A DNA stretch of 19,680 nucleotides, taken from positions 1-19,680 of the forward strand of contig JBBIJJ010000052.1 in assembly GCA_037446035.1 (NCBI GenBank). The letters are read 5' to 3'. The notes under the pieces are model-generated. The model saw nothing but the letters and a program-made list of their open reading frames with translations, had not been told where the DNA came from and ran no database searches. Below are positions 1 to 7,097 of the stretch, piece after piece. Made by a program: the position numbers and the translations under genes. Origin of the DNA: DSNY01 sp037446035 (GTDB taxonomy: Bacteria; Pseudomonadota; Gammaproteobacteria; Burkholderiales; Burkholderiaceae_F). Position 1 is the first letter of the stretch, and every line of letters starts with the position of its first letter.

Positions 1-69
1 TGACGAGCAACCTCGGCTCGGAATGACGAGGGACTTCGGCTCGGAGTGATGAAGGCCTTCGGCTCGGAT
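1..69. repeat. Three 23-bp tandem repeat units
   Basis: Three successive 23-bp units start at 1, 24 and 47. Each begins with TGA and ends with the shared core TCGGCTCGGA plus one variable base. The units differ mainly in the first half. Because 23 is not a multiple of three and each unit brings TGA, the array is not coding. It reaches the window edge, so more copies may lie upstream. Function unknown; it could be a degenerate intergenic repeat or a multi-site protein-binding region. Confidence 0.6.
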
Positions 70-189
70 TGCCCGGAGGTGGCGCAGCGACCGGACGAAG
101 AATGGCCAACTGCCGGATCTGGGCTTAGACGGGCCGCGCCGCGCTGCCGCGCGCGGCGGCGACCAAGCACCCGCACGCGCTGCGTGCGT

Positions 190-211
190 CCGCCGTCCCG
201 TCGGACGGCGG
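190..211. promoter_or_regulatory. Perfect hairpin upstream of the EF-hand-like gene
   Basis: CCGCCGTCC (190-198) and GGACGGCGG (203-211) form a perfect 9-bp stem with a CGTC loop, ending 25 bp before the ATG at 237. No T tract follows, so it is not a canonical Rho-independent terminator. It could be a leader hairpin of the downstream gene or the end of an upstream transcript. The structure is seen directly; the role is not known. Confidence 0.4.
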
Positions 212-353
212 CCATCACACGAACGGGCGGATCACGATGATGCGCAAACTGCTCGTCGCCGGCGCGATCGCCCTGGCGGCCGCGAATCCGGCGCTTGCCG
301 CCAAAGGTGAAGCGGGCGAAAGCCTGTGGGACTGGCTGATGCTCGAGAAGCGT

Positions 354-729
354 TAGCCCGGATATCTCACGAGATCGCCCCCCCGCATGTTCGAGTTCCG
401 TCTCGGTGAATCGGCACTTCTGGCCCGCGGTGTGCCGATCCGATTTGTACCGCCGGGGCTACGGGGGCTAGCGCAGCGCCTGCGGGCGGAGGTGGGGTTT
501 CGCGAAGCACCGCTTCGCGCCGCCGGAGCCGGTCGCGCTTGCAAGCGCGACCGTGGAACGCGGGCTTGGCCTCAAGTGCTCGCGAAGGCCACTTGGCCTT
601 CGCCTGCGTTCCACAGCACAGCTTGCAAGCCGTGCCGGCTGCGGCTGGTCCGCCTCCGCCCCTCTCGGCCAATCCGCATCCCGCAGGCATCCGCGCAAAT
701 CCCGCGTCCCTCGTGAAATATCCGGGTTA
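354..729. mobile_element. MITE-like non-autonomous element with terminal inverted repeats
   Basis: The left end, AGCCCGGATATCTCACGA (355-372), matches the reverse complement of the right end, TCGTGAAATATCCGGGTT (711-728), at 16 of 18 positions. TA dinucleotides flank both ends (354-355 and 728-729), which would fit a TA target duplication as in the IS630/Tc1 group, but this is inference. No transposase-sized reading frame lies inside. The interior is a run of hairpins: 501-519, a perfect 22-bp palindrome at 531-552, and a nested pair at 553-614. The element separates two in-phase halves of a small secreted protein gene. It is best described as a non-autonomous palindromic insertion. Confidence 0.6.
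491..525 (-). repeat. Dispersed hairpin repeat, copy 1 (inside the MITE-like element)
   Basis: Read on the minus strand, this 35-bp stretch matches 18732-18766 on the plus strand at 29 of 35 positions without gaps. Its core is an 8-bp perfect hairpin, CGCGAAGC-ACC-GCTTCGCG, at 501-519. The match lies in non-coding DNA at both sites, so shared coding constraint does not explain it. Confidence 0.5.
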
Positions 730-911
730 ACAAGGACCGGAGGGTCTCGAAGAGGGAATTCCTCGACGCGATGAGCAGGACCTACGACGCCGCCATGAAG
801 GGCATGGCCGGCAAGCCGGGCATGATCAAGGACGGCAACCTGACGATGGAGGCGTACAAGGAGTTCATCCGCACGCTGTATCACAGCGCGTGACCGCAGC
901 GCGCGCAGCGG

Positions 912-943
912 CCGCCCGCGCCAGCGGCGCTGCGCGCGGGCGG
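912..943. terminator. Probable bidirectional terminator hairpin between convergent genes
   Basis: CCGCCCGCGC (912-921) pairs perfectly with GCGCGGGCGG (934-943). The stem extends inward through CAGC/GCTG, giving about 14 bp with one bulged base. It sits exactly between the EF-hand-like gene, which ends at 893 on the plus strand, and the FIST gene, which ends at 944 on the minus strand. There is no strong U tract on either side, so termination is inferred from the position and the strength of the stem. Confidence 0.5.
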
Positions 944-2149
944 TCAGTAAAACACCGTCAGCACGCCGGTGAAGCCGTACAGGTTGCGGCCGCCGATTTC
1001 GCCGTTCGCGTAGAAGCCGACCAGCGGCACGTCGCCGAGCTGGTGTCGGATCAGCCGCAGCTCCTCGTGCTGCTCGCCGAACATGTGCGAGCCGCGGCCG
1101 AGACACGAGACATAGATCGCGCCGCTCGGTTCAACCTGCGCAGCGCCTGCGTTCGCGCGTTCGTGCAGGTGATCGCGGATTTCCGAGCAGATGCGGATCA
1201 GGTCCTTGCGCGCGGCCACCTCGTCGCGCGTGCAGAAGCTGACCGCCGCCCCGTCCTCGATTGCGCCGGCGATCGCGACCGATCCCTTGCTCGGGTCGAG
1301 CGCGACGATGTGGCGGACCACGTAGTCGGCCGCCGGCGTGCGCTCGCGATAGCCGTGGCCGGTGGGCGGCTCGATGCCGACGAAAAGGCCGCGCCGCGCG
1401 AGCGTGGCCAGCGCCGCGCGCGCCTGGCGCGGGCCGCCGGACAGCACGCGGCTGCGAATGCCGGCGTCGTCCAGCAGCAGTTCGAAGGCACGTTCGCCGT
1501 CGAGCTCGTAGATCAGGTTGTGGTCCGCGCGGGTGACGGTGCGCTTCGCGGAAAAGGGGTGGCAGCCCTGCGAGACGCGCGAGACCAGCCGCACGTCGCC
1601 GGTGAACACCACACCCGAAAGCCCGCCGGCCAGCACGCGGTCGGCGATCTGCAGCGTGCGGCCGCGCGCGCTCGAGACGCCGCCGAACAGATAGCCGCTT
1701 TCGACCTTGTTGGCCATGTCGACGATCAACTCGGGCAGATCGGGCGTGTTCGGGTCGGCGTGCACCAGCGCGGTGAACGCGGTCGGCGCGCCGCTCGACG
1801 TCTTCAGCCCGAGCGCGGGCGGCCGCTGGGTGCCCGAAAACACGTTGAAGCTGCCGGGCGCGAAGCTCGCGAGCATCAGCGCCAGCGCGGGCTCGTCGGT
1901 GTACTCGACGCCGGTCGCGCAAATGCCGGCGCCGACCGAGCCGACCCAGTTCGGGATGCCGGTGCGCGCCTTCAGCGTCGTCAGGATCGCGTCGGCGTGC
2001 GGCGCCAGCGCGTCGGTCAGGTACACGAAACCGAGGTTGGCGTTGCGCGCATAACGCTCGTCGCCGTTGAACGCCTGCAGATGCAGCAGGCATTCGTCGA
2101 CCGCCACCGACCAGTCGGGGTGCGCGGCGTGCGCGTGACGGAAGCGCAT
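944..2149 (-). CDS. FIST N- and C-domain sensor protein
   Basis: The 401-aa protein is recognisable as a FIST-domain protein. The N-terminal FIST domain is at about residues 25-190 and FIST_C at about 225-395. The latter ends in the characteristic NGEIGG...LYGFTGVLTVFY, close to the GEI....LHGHTL-type ending of the family. FIST domains are thought to bind small ligands such as amino acids and act as sensory input modules; here no kinase, cyclase or chemotaxis domain is attached, so the protein stands alone in the cytoplasm. The ATG lies 6 bp after the stop of the upstream phaM-like gene, suggesting a shared transcript and translational coupling. It has no signal peptide or membrane segment. 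The family is fairly secure; the ligand and output are unknown. Confidence 0.85.
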   Translation of the reverse strand: MRFRHAHAAHPDWSVAVDECLLHLQAFNGDERYARNANLGFVYLTDALAPHADAILTTLKARTGIPNWVGSVGAGICATGVEYTDEPALALMLASFAPGSFNVFSGTQRPPALGLKTSSGAPTAFTALVHADPNTPDLPELIVDMANKVESGYLFGGVSSARGRTLQIADRVLAGGLSGVVFTGDVRLVSRVSQGCHPFSAKRTVTRADHNLIYELDGERAFELLLDDAGIRSRVLSGGPRQARAALATLARRGLFVGIEPPTGHGYRERTPAADYVVRHIVALDPSKGSVAIAGAIEDGAAVSFCTRDEVAARKDLIRICSEIRDHLHERANAGAAQVEPSGAIYVSCLGRGSHMFGEQHEELRLIRHQLGDVPLVGFYANGEIGGRNLYGFTGVLTVFY

Positions 2150-2155
2150 CTTGCC

Positions 2156-2791
2156 TCAGGACTTCTGCGGCGGCGCGCGCCGCTTGCGGTGCGGCGACGC
2201 CTTTGCGGCGGCGGCGCTGCTTTCGACGCCGGCGGTCGCCGTGGCGGCGATCTTCGTGAACTGGTCCTGCAGTGTGTTCCACCAGGCTGCCGGGTTCAAG
2301 GGTGCCGCGCTTGCCTTCGGCGCGGGCGGCGGCGTGCGGTGGCTGCCCTTCGCCGAGCGTCGCGCCGGCGCGGACGCCGGCCTCGCCGCGCCCGGTGTCG
2401 GCGGCGTCGCGAACGAGGGCGCCGCAGCGGCCGCTTCGGGCTTGCCGATCACCGGCGTCAGCATCGCGCCGCCGACCTGCTTGAGCGTGGCGATCGTCGC
2501 GCGCTGCACCTCGAGGCTCTGGATCGTCGTGCGCAGCATCCCGGCGTTGAGCTGCAGCCACTGTTCGACCGCGCGCAGATCGGCGATCCGTCGGTCCAGC
2601 TCGTTGACGTCGAGCGTGGGCGCGATCATGTTCGGCAGCGCCTGCGGCAGCCGTGTGGCCATCTGCGCGAGGTTGGCGGGGTTCGGAATGCCCGGCAATC
2701 CGGTCATGCCCCACATCTTCCTCATCAGATCGAAGCCTTCGCCGACGGTGCTGCCGAAGGGCAGCGAAGGCATCGCTTTCTTGGCGGGCAT
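2156..2791 (-). CDS. phaM: PhaM-type polyhydroxyalkanoate granule regulatory protein
   Basis: The 211-aa protein has the PhaM layout. A short N-terminal segment contains FDLMRKMWGM near residues 20-29. A conserved helical core at about 58-108 includes LDVNELDRRIADLRAVEQWL and TTIQSLEVQRATIATLKQ. An Ala/Pro-rich linker follows, and then a basic C-terminus (SPHRKRRAPPQKS). In Ralstonia/Cupriavidus, PhaM activates the PHA synthase PhaC1 and tethers granules to DNA through its basic histone-like tail; the tail here fits a DNA-binding role. GAGGAGA lies about 8 nt upstream of the ATG as a ribosome binding site. The gene sits 29 bp after the FAA hydrolase and 6 bp before FIST, in one apparent operon. 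It implies that this organism makes PHA, although phaCAB is not in the window. Confidence 0.82.
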   Translation of the reverse strand: MPAKKAMPSLPFGSTVGEGFDLMRKMWGMTGLPGIPNPANLAQMATRLPQALPNMIAPTLDVNELDRRIADLRAVEQWLQLNAGMLRTTIQSLEVQRATIATLKQVGGAMLTPVIGKPEAAAAAPSFATPPTPGAARPASAPARRSAKGSHRTPPPAPKASAAPLNPAAWWNTLQDQFTKIAATATAGVESSAAAAKASPHRKRRAPPQKS

Positions 2792-2820
2792 CGGCGTGTC
2801 TCCTCGTGCTGGCGGGCGTG

Positions 2821-3810
2821 TCAGCGGCGCTTCAGCGGCGCGACCTTCTGCCGGATCGCACCGAACAACGACGCACCGTGGCGATCGAACATCTCGATCG
2901 CCACGCTGTCGCCGTACTTCATGAACGGCGTGCTCGCCTTGCCGTCGGCGCTCATCTCCAGACTACGCTTCTCGACGATGCAGCAGTAGCCCCGGCTGCG
3001 GTCGAGGTTCGACACCGTGCCAGAGCCGACGATCGTGCCGGCGCGCAGGTTGCGCGTGCCGGCCGCATGCGCGATTAACTGCGGAAAGCTAAACGTCATG
3101 TCTTCGCCGGCGTTTGGCTCGCCCACCTTGACGCCGTTGTAGTGCACGACGAGCGGCCGGTGCACCTTGCCGTCGCGCCAGTCGCCGCCGAGCTCGTCCG
3201 GCGTGAGCGCGACCGGCGAAAAGGCGGTGGCCGGTTTGCTTTGGAACAAGCCGCAGCCTTTGGCCAGCTCATCCGGGATCAGGTTGCGCAGGCTTACATC
3301 GTTGGCGAGCATCAGCAGTCTGATGTGCGATGCGGCTTGTTCGACGGTCGTCCCCATCGGCACGTCATCGGTGACCACGGCGATCTCGGCCGCAAAATCG
3401 ATACCGAACTTCTCGCTCGGGCAGACGATGTCGTCGCACGGTCCGAGCAGGTCGTCCGAGCCGCCTTGGTAGATCGGCGGCTCCATCCGGAACGACGGCG
3501 GCACTTCCGCGCCGCGCGCTTTGTGCACCAGCTCGACGTGGTTGACGTAGGCCGAGCTACCGGCCCGCTGGTAGGCGCGCGGCAGCGGTGCCATGCATTG
3601 CATCGGATCGAACGGGAAGGCGTGGCGCGTACGCCCGTCGTTCAGCGCGACATACAGATCGTCCAACTGCGGCGCGATGAACGACCAGTCATCGAGAAGC
3701 TGCTGCATGCGGCCGGCGCTGGCGCTGGCGAAATGCGCCAAGCGCAGGTCGCGCGAAACGACGGCGAGCTGGCCATCGCGCGAGCCGTCGCGCAAGGTGG
3801 CGAGTTTCAT
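2821..3810 (-). CDS. Fumarylacetoacetate hydrolase (FAA hydrolase) family protein
   Basis: The chosen start MKLATLRDGSRDG (ATG at 3808-3810) matches the usual N-terminus of this family; the open frame extends 23 codons further upstream without family features. The product is 329 aa. A small N-terminal domain (about 1-75) precedes the FAH fold (about 90-325), which includes YVNHVELV near 88-95, GIDFAAEIAVVTDDVPMG near 136-153, and IVGSGTVSNLDRSRGYCC toward the C-terminus. Family members hydrolyse C-C bonds of acylpyruvates, such as fumarylacetoacetate in tyrosine breakdown, or act as related hydratases or decarboxylases. One oddity is that FAH enzymes bind a divalent metal with an E-x-E pair, and here the first Glu appears to be Ala140 (AAE instead of EAE) while Glu142 remains. 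The exact substrate cannot be given. It heads the minus-strand operon with phaM and the FIST gene. Confidence 0.85.
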   Translation of the reverse strand: MKLATLRDGSRDGQLAVVSRDLRLAHFASASAGRMQQLLDDWSFIAPQLDDLYVALNDGRTRHAFPFDPMQCMAPLPRAYQRAGSSAYVNHVELVHKARGAEVPPSFRMEPPIYQGGSDDLLGPCDDIVCPSEKFGIDFAAEIAVVTDDVPMGTTVEQAASHIRLLMLANDVSLRNLIPDELAKGCGLFQSKPATAFSPVALTPDELGGDWRDGKVHRPLVVHYNGVKVGEPNAGEDMTFSFPQLIAHAAGTRNLRAGTIVGSGTVSNLDRSRGYCCIVEKRSLEMSADGKASTPFMKYGDSVAIEMFDRHGASLFGAIRQKVAPLKRR

Positions 3811-3921
3811 TCGGTTATTCTGCGGCGAGGTTGGCAGTGCGCGGGCTATCTTATCCGCGCGTAAGTCGGATCGTCGCACGGCCGTCGGCGCGGACGCCGT
3901 CGTACGCGTTCAAGGGCAGGC

Positions 3922-5208
3922 ATGTCTTCGCTCGATTCCCTGGTTGCGCCGCCCGACGGCGCGCGCGCGACGCCGCCACCCGCGCACGTCGGGCGCGCGG
4001 TCGCGCTGCTCGCCGCCTCGATGCTGCTGCACTGGTGGGTTCTCGGCGGCATGCAGCGTGCGGCCGACGACATGCCTGCGGTCAGCGACAGGCCCGCTCG
4101 TACGGTCAGCGCCGTGTTGCTCGCGCCGCCACCACCACCGCCACCCGTCGTGCGTCGCCCGCCGCGTTCGCCAAAAGTGGCACCCAAGACCGCCGCAGCG
4201 CCTGCGCCACCGCCGCCGATCGCAGCGTCGCCTGCGCCGGCCGGCGAGCCGGCGCCGACCGAGGCGGCACCGACCGAGGCGGCACCGACCGAAGCGGCAC
4301 CGACCGAAGCGGCACCGACCGAAGCGGCACCGACCGAAGCAGCGCCGCCGGACGACTCGGAGCAGCCGCAGGGCGAGCCCGCGCCGCCGCCGGCGAGCGA
4401 GCCGGCAACAGCGAGCGAACCGGCGGGCGCGCCCGAAGCGGCGTCGGCGCAGGTGCAAGACGCGGTGCTGCCCGCCGAGCGGCTCGACGGCACCGACCTG
4501 GCGGCGGAGCTCGCGGAAACCGGCGTCGTCGCTGGCGGCCTGCCGGCGCGCGCGACGTATGTGTACTTGACGAAGGGTTCCGAATACCAGGTGCTCACGG
4601 CGGAGACGTCGGTTGCGTGGACGCTGGCCGACGACGAGCGCTACGAGGCGCGGCTTGCGACGGTGGCGCTCGGCATCACGGCACTGGAGCTGACGTCGAC
4701 CGGCCGGCTGCGCCGCTTCGGGCTGGCGCCGGAGCGATTCGTGCAAAAGCGCATCCGGCGCTCGCCGGAAGCGGCCAACTTCGACTGGACCGAGCGGCGC
4801 GTGACCTTCAGCGCGCGTTCGTTCGAGCGCGCGCTGCGTGAGGGCACGCAGGACCGGCTGTCGTTCCAGTTCCAGTTGATGGTGCTCGCGCAGCGGCTGC
4901 CCGAGCGCTTTCGTGCCGGCGCGGCGATCGAGTTTCCGGTCGCGGGCCCCGCCGGCGTCGATACCTATGCGTTTCTGGTCGGCGACGAAGAGACGATCGC
5001 CACCGAGGTCGGCGACTTCGTCGCGCGCAAGCTCGAGCGGCCGCGCAGCGTCGGCGGCGCCGACTCGCGCATCGAAGTCTGGCTCGCACCCGCGCTGCAG
5101 TGGCTGCCGGTCAAGCTGCGTTTCACCGACCGGCGCGGGCGCACGACCGAGAACGTGCTGTTGCGGATCGAGGATGGATCGCAGCCCGCGCCGGACGCTG
5201 CTCGTTAG
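3922..5208 (+). CDS. DUF3108-like envelope protein with TonB-like N-terminus
   Basis: The 428-aa product starts with a short cytoplasmic segment and one hydrophobic helix (about residues 26-44), so it is probably anchored in the inner membrane. A proline/alanine/glutamate-rich linker of about 120 residues follows (60-180) with a polyproline run and six APTEA repeats, much like a TonB spacer. The C-terminal domain (about 205-420) looks like DUF3108: LTKGSEYQVLTAETSVAW, FDWTERRVTFSA, QDRLSFQFQLM, and EVWLAPALQWLPVKLRF. DUF3108 domains are lipocalin-like beta structures of unknown function in proteobacterial envelopes. AAGGG lies about 5 nt upstream of the ATG. The gene diverges from the FAA hydrolase gene across 111 bp. 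It overlaps the following paralogue by 35 bp, pointing to co-expression. Confidence 0.78.
   Translation: MSSLDSLVAPPDGARATPPPAHVGRAVALLAASMLLHWWVLGGMQRAADDMPAVSDRPARTVSAVLLAPPPPPPPVVRRPPRSPKVAPKTAAAPAPPPPIAASPAPAGEPAPTEAAPTEAAPTEAAPTEAAPTEAAPTEAAPPDDSEQPQGEPAPPPASEPATASEPAGAPEAASAQVQDAVLPAERLDGTDLAAELAETGVVAGGLPARATYVYLTKGSEYQVLTAETSVAWTLADDERYEARLATVALGITALELTSTGRLRRFGLAPERFVQKRIRRSPEAANFDWTERRVTFSARSFERALREGTQDRLSFQFQLMVLAQRLPERFRAGAAIEFPVAGPAGVDTYAFLVGDEETIATEVGDFVARKLERPRSVGGADSRIEVWLAPALQWLPVKLRFTDRRGRTTENVLLRIEDGSQPAPDAAR
4252..4341 (+). repeat. Six in-frame 15-bp repeats encoding Ala-Pro-Thr-Glu-Ala
   Basis: Six units of 15 bp (GCACCGACCGAAGCG type) start at 4252, 4267, 4282, 4297, 4312 and 4327 and encode APTEA each time. 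The first two units use GAG for Glu and the rest GAA, showing recent copying within the array. Because the unit is a multiple of three, copy-number change would lengthen or shorten the periplasmic linker without a frameshift. Confidence 0.9.
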
Positions 5209-5923
5209 CGCGCTGGCCGCCTGCGCGCTCGCCGCGCTGCCGCGCGCCGCGCATGCCTCATTCGATTGCGGCGGTGCCGACGTGTGGCCACCGCCGTTTA
5301 CGCTCGCGTTCGAGGCGACCGCGATGCGCTCGCTGCTGTCCATCAGCGGCGAAAGTCAACTCGTGCTTGCGCGCGCCGGCAGCGCCTATTCGCTCGTGTC
5401 CGAGACGAACGCCTTCGGCTTGTATCACGCACGGCAGACTTCGCGCGGCGTGATCGGCGCCGGCGGGCTCGTGCCGCACGAGTACAGCGAGCAGCGTGGC
5501 CGCCGTCCGCGGGTGACGACGACGTTCGACTGGCACGCGCGGCGTGTCACCTTCAGCGCGACGGCGGAAGCCGCACAGACGCGTGCGCAAATGCAAGACC
5601 GTTTGAGCCTGCTGCTCGCGCTCGGGCGCGCGTTGCGGCGCGCGCCCGCGGCCGCGTTCGTCGAGCTGTGGGTGGCCGGGGTGCGCAACACGAGTGTGTA
5701 CCGCTTCGAAGTGCGCGGCACCGAGACGCTGGAGCTGCCGTTCGGCCGCATCGAAGCGGTGCGGTTGGAGCGGCCGGCCGAGGCACCCGACAACGAGCGG
5801 CACGACCGCCTCGAAGTCTGGTTAGCCCCCGCGCTGTGCTGGTTGCCCGCGCGCGTGCGTTACGCCGACGGCCGCGGCATGACCGTCGACCAGCGGCTCA
5901 AGGCTGCGCAGATCGGCCCTTGA
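5174..5923 (+). CDS. DUF3108-like exported protein, paralogue of the upstream gene
   Basis: From the ATG at 5174 the product is 249 aa: a signal peptide (MDRSPRRTLL, hydrophobic stretch, AHA cleavage near residue 27), then a single domain resembling DUF3108. It shares with the preceding gene the order FDW..RRVTFSA, QDRLS.., RLEVWLAPAL.WLPAR.RYADGRG, which supports tandem duplication. The two Arg in SPRRTLL are not a full Tat motif. The start lies within the previous gene (35-bp overlap). A GAGG directly before the ATG is too close to be an ideal ribosome binding site, so translation may rely on coupling. Unlike its neighbour it lacks the long Pro-rich linker and is likely released into the periplasm. 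Function is unknown. Confidence 0.75.
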   Translation: MDRSPRRTLLVSALAACALAALPRAAHASFDCGGADVWPPPFTLAFEATAMRSLLSISGESQLVLARAGSAYSLVSETNAFGLYHARQTSRGVIGAGGLVPHEYSEQRGRRPRVTTTFDWHARRVTFSATAEAAQTRAQMQDRLSLLLALGRALRRAPAAAFVELWVAGVRNTSVYRFEVRGTETLELPFGRIEAVRLERPAEAPDNERHDRLEVWLAPALCWLPARVRYADGRGMTVDQRLKAAQIGP

Positions 5924-5927
5924 GGCG

Positions 5928-6353
5928 TCACGGCGCCGGGGCCGCGGGCGCCAGCCGCGCTTCGATGTCGAGCGCCAGCCGGTTGACTTCGGCCAGTGCG
6001 CGACTGGCTTCGGTCTGATCGGCCAACTGCAATAGCAGCAGGCGACGCCGCGTCGTGCCGAACGGCCGCACGATCAGCACGCCGTCGAGGCACTGCACCA
6101 GCAGGCAGACCGCGTCCGCGAGCTGCAGTTCGCGCGCGCCGGTGCGCGCCACCGCCACCAGCGACGCAAGCACGGCGCCGCGGCGGTCGAGCGGGCTGGG
6201 GTCGGCGTCGCCGTCGGTGGCCGACAGCAAGCCGTCCTCGGAGGCGATCGCCGCCAGCTTCGCCGAAGGCACCGCAGCGCGCAGTGCGGCCAGCCGCGCG
6301 GCGAAGAAACTGCGAATCGTGCGCGGTTCGGGCGACTTGGGTCTAACGGACAT
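5928..6353 (-). CDS. Roadblock/LC7 domain protein (MglB-like)
   Basis: The 141-aa protein has a Roadblock/LC7-type fold pattern. An N-terminal amphipathic segment is followed by VPSAKLAAIASEDGLLSAT, a linker, GAVLASLVAVARTGARELQL, then DGVLIVRPFGTTRRRLLLLQL and a C-terminal helix. In bacteria such proteins often act as GAPs or partners of Ras-like MglA GTPases, and a GTPase of that type lies 182 bp upstream on the same strand. A strong ribosome binding site (GGGGGGAG, about 8 nt before the ATG at 6351-6353) fixes the start. The same frame stays open upstream to 6845, but that part overlaps the GTPase and reads as Arg-rich shadow sequence. It converges with the DUF3108-like gene with only 4 bp between the stops. 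Confidence 0.72.
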   Translation of the reverse strand: MSVRPKSPEPRTIRSFFAARLAALRAAVPSAKLAAIASEDGLLSATDGDADPSPLDRRGAVLASLVAVARTGARELQLADAVCLLVQCLDGVLIVRPFGTTRRRLLLLQLADQTEASRALAEVNRLALDIEARLAPAAPAP

Positions 6354-6535
6354 GGCGTCGCTCCCCCCGCGGCGCAAAGGGCACGATGCTGGTTTCCCGC
6401 TCCCCCGCCTTGGCGTGGGCGTGCGGCCCGTCGCGCGCTGCGCGCGGAACCGCTGCGCGGCGCCGTCCTGCGTCCTGCAGAAGGGGGCCGCGCGCAGGCG
6501 AGCGCAGCGTCGATCGGCGCTGCACGACGCGTGCG

Positions 6536-7075
6536 TCAAGCGACATGGCGCACCGCCTCCAGGCGCGCGAGCAGCACCTCGAGCAACAGCAGCGCGTGTT
6601 CGCGCGAGCGCGCATCGATCGCCATCACCGGCAGGTCGAAGCCTTCGGCCGCCAGCGCGTCGGCGTAGTCGTCGACGGTCGGCCGCGGGTGCGTTTCGGT
6701 GCGCCCCACGGCGACGATGCAATTGCCGGCGACGATGCGCGGCGCGAACGCGCGCACGTACTCGAGCGTGCACGCGAGGCTGTCGGCGCGCGAGTTGTCC
6801 GCCAGGATGATCGCGCCGAGCGCGTTGTCCGCGATGATCGGCCACATGAAGTCGAAGCGCGCCTGCCCCGGCGTGCCGTACAGCTGCACGATGTCGCCGC
6901 TTTCGAGCAGCACCTGGCCGTAGTCGAACGCGACCGTCGTCGTCTCCTTGCCGGCGGCGACGGCTTCGTCGCTCGCGACCTCGGTCGTCACCGGCGGCAC
7001 GTCCGACAGCGCGCTGATCGCTGTGGTCTTGCCGGCACCGATCGGCCCGGCGAACACGATGCGGTATGTGTTCAT
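6536..7075 (-). CDS. Ras/MglA-like small GTPase
   Basis: The 179-aa P-loop protein carries G1/Walker A as GPIGAGKTT (residues 10-18), a switch I region with ETTTVAFDYGQ (44-54), and a G3-like YGTPGQARF (66-74). The usual G4 specificity motif (N/T)KxD is replaced by VGRTET around 123-128, so guanine specificity is not guaranteed. The protein resembles the stand-alone 'GTP/ATP-binding protein' family that is often encoded beside Roadblock proteins, and it is expected to act as a cytoplasmic molecular switch. It starts 22 bp after the stop of the 350-aa gene and is followed by the Roadblock gene, so the three probably form one operon. There is no membrane segment. Confidence 0.82.
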   Translation of the reverse strand: MNTYRIVFAGPIGAGKTTAISALSDVPPVTTEVASDEAVAAGKETTTVAFDYGQVLLESGDIVQLYGTPGQARFDFMWPIIADNALGAIILADNSRADSLACTLEYVRAFAPRIVAGNCIVAVGRTETHPRPTVDDYADALAAEGFDLPVMAIDARSREHALLLLEVLLARLEAVRHVA

Positions 7076-7097
7076 CGCGACGCGCCGGCCGCCGGAG

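Larger units (their letters stand above)
237..893 (+). pseudogene. Secreted EF-hand-like protein, interrupted by a MITE-like element
   Basis: The first half (237-356) encodes 39 residues: a clear Sec signal peptide (MMRKLL, hydrophobic core, cleavage near ALA-AKG) and the start of a helix (ESLWDWLMLEKR), then TAG at 354-356. The second half resumes in the same phase at 729 and runs to TGA at 891-893. It reads NKDRRVSKREFLDAM followed by an acidic and Lys-rich helical tail ending RTLYHSA. The NKD..VS..EF pattern is that of an EF-hand loop, and small periplasmic proteins of this build are known in betaproteobacteria. Between the halves lies a 372-376 bp insert bounded by inverted repeats. Removing 354-725 (372 bp) rejoins the halves in frame. 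A strict TA-duplication model (374 bp) would not, so the exact ancestral junction is uncertain. The 3' part could also be translated alone from ATG 771 (40 aa), but without a signal peptide. Confidence 0.6.

Noticed and set aside
1..69. Possible CRISPR array
   Set aside because: The units abut with no spacers of regular length and there are no cas genes in the window.
46..240. 64-codon open frame covering the tandem repeat and the GC-rich leader
   Set aside because: The composition is Arg/Ala/Pro-biased, there is no ribosome binding site, and the frame runs across non-coding repeat units.
387..774. Several open frames of 60-110 codons inside the MITE-like element
   Set aside because: They arise from the palindromic repeats on both strands, none resembles a transposase, and all are interrupted by the hairpin structure.
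890..2989. A 699-codon open frame on the plus strand across the FIST and phaM region
   Set aside because: It is antisense to two genes with recognisable protein families; its translation is Arg/Ala/Gly-rich without domains, as expected for a shadow frame in GC-rich DNA.
6354..6535. A possible small gene between the Roadblock protein and the GTPase
   Set aside because: No frame with a start, ribosome binding site and protein-like composition was found in these 182 bp.
6354..6845. Open frame extending upstream from the Roadblock gene to 6845
   Set aside because: It overlaps the GTPase gene, reads as Arg-rich sequence, and a strong ribosome binding site supports the start at 6353.
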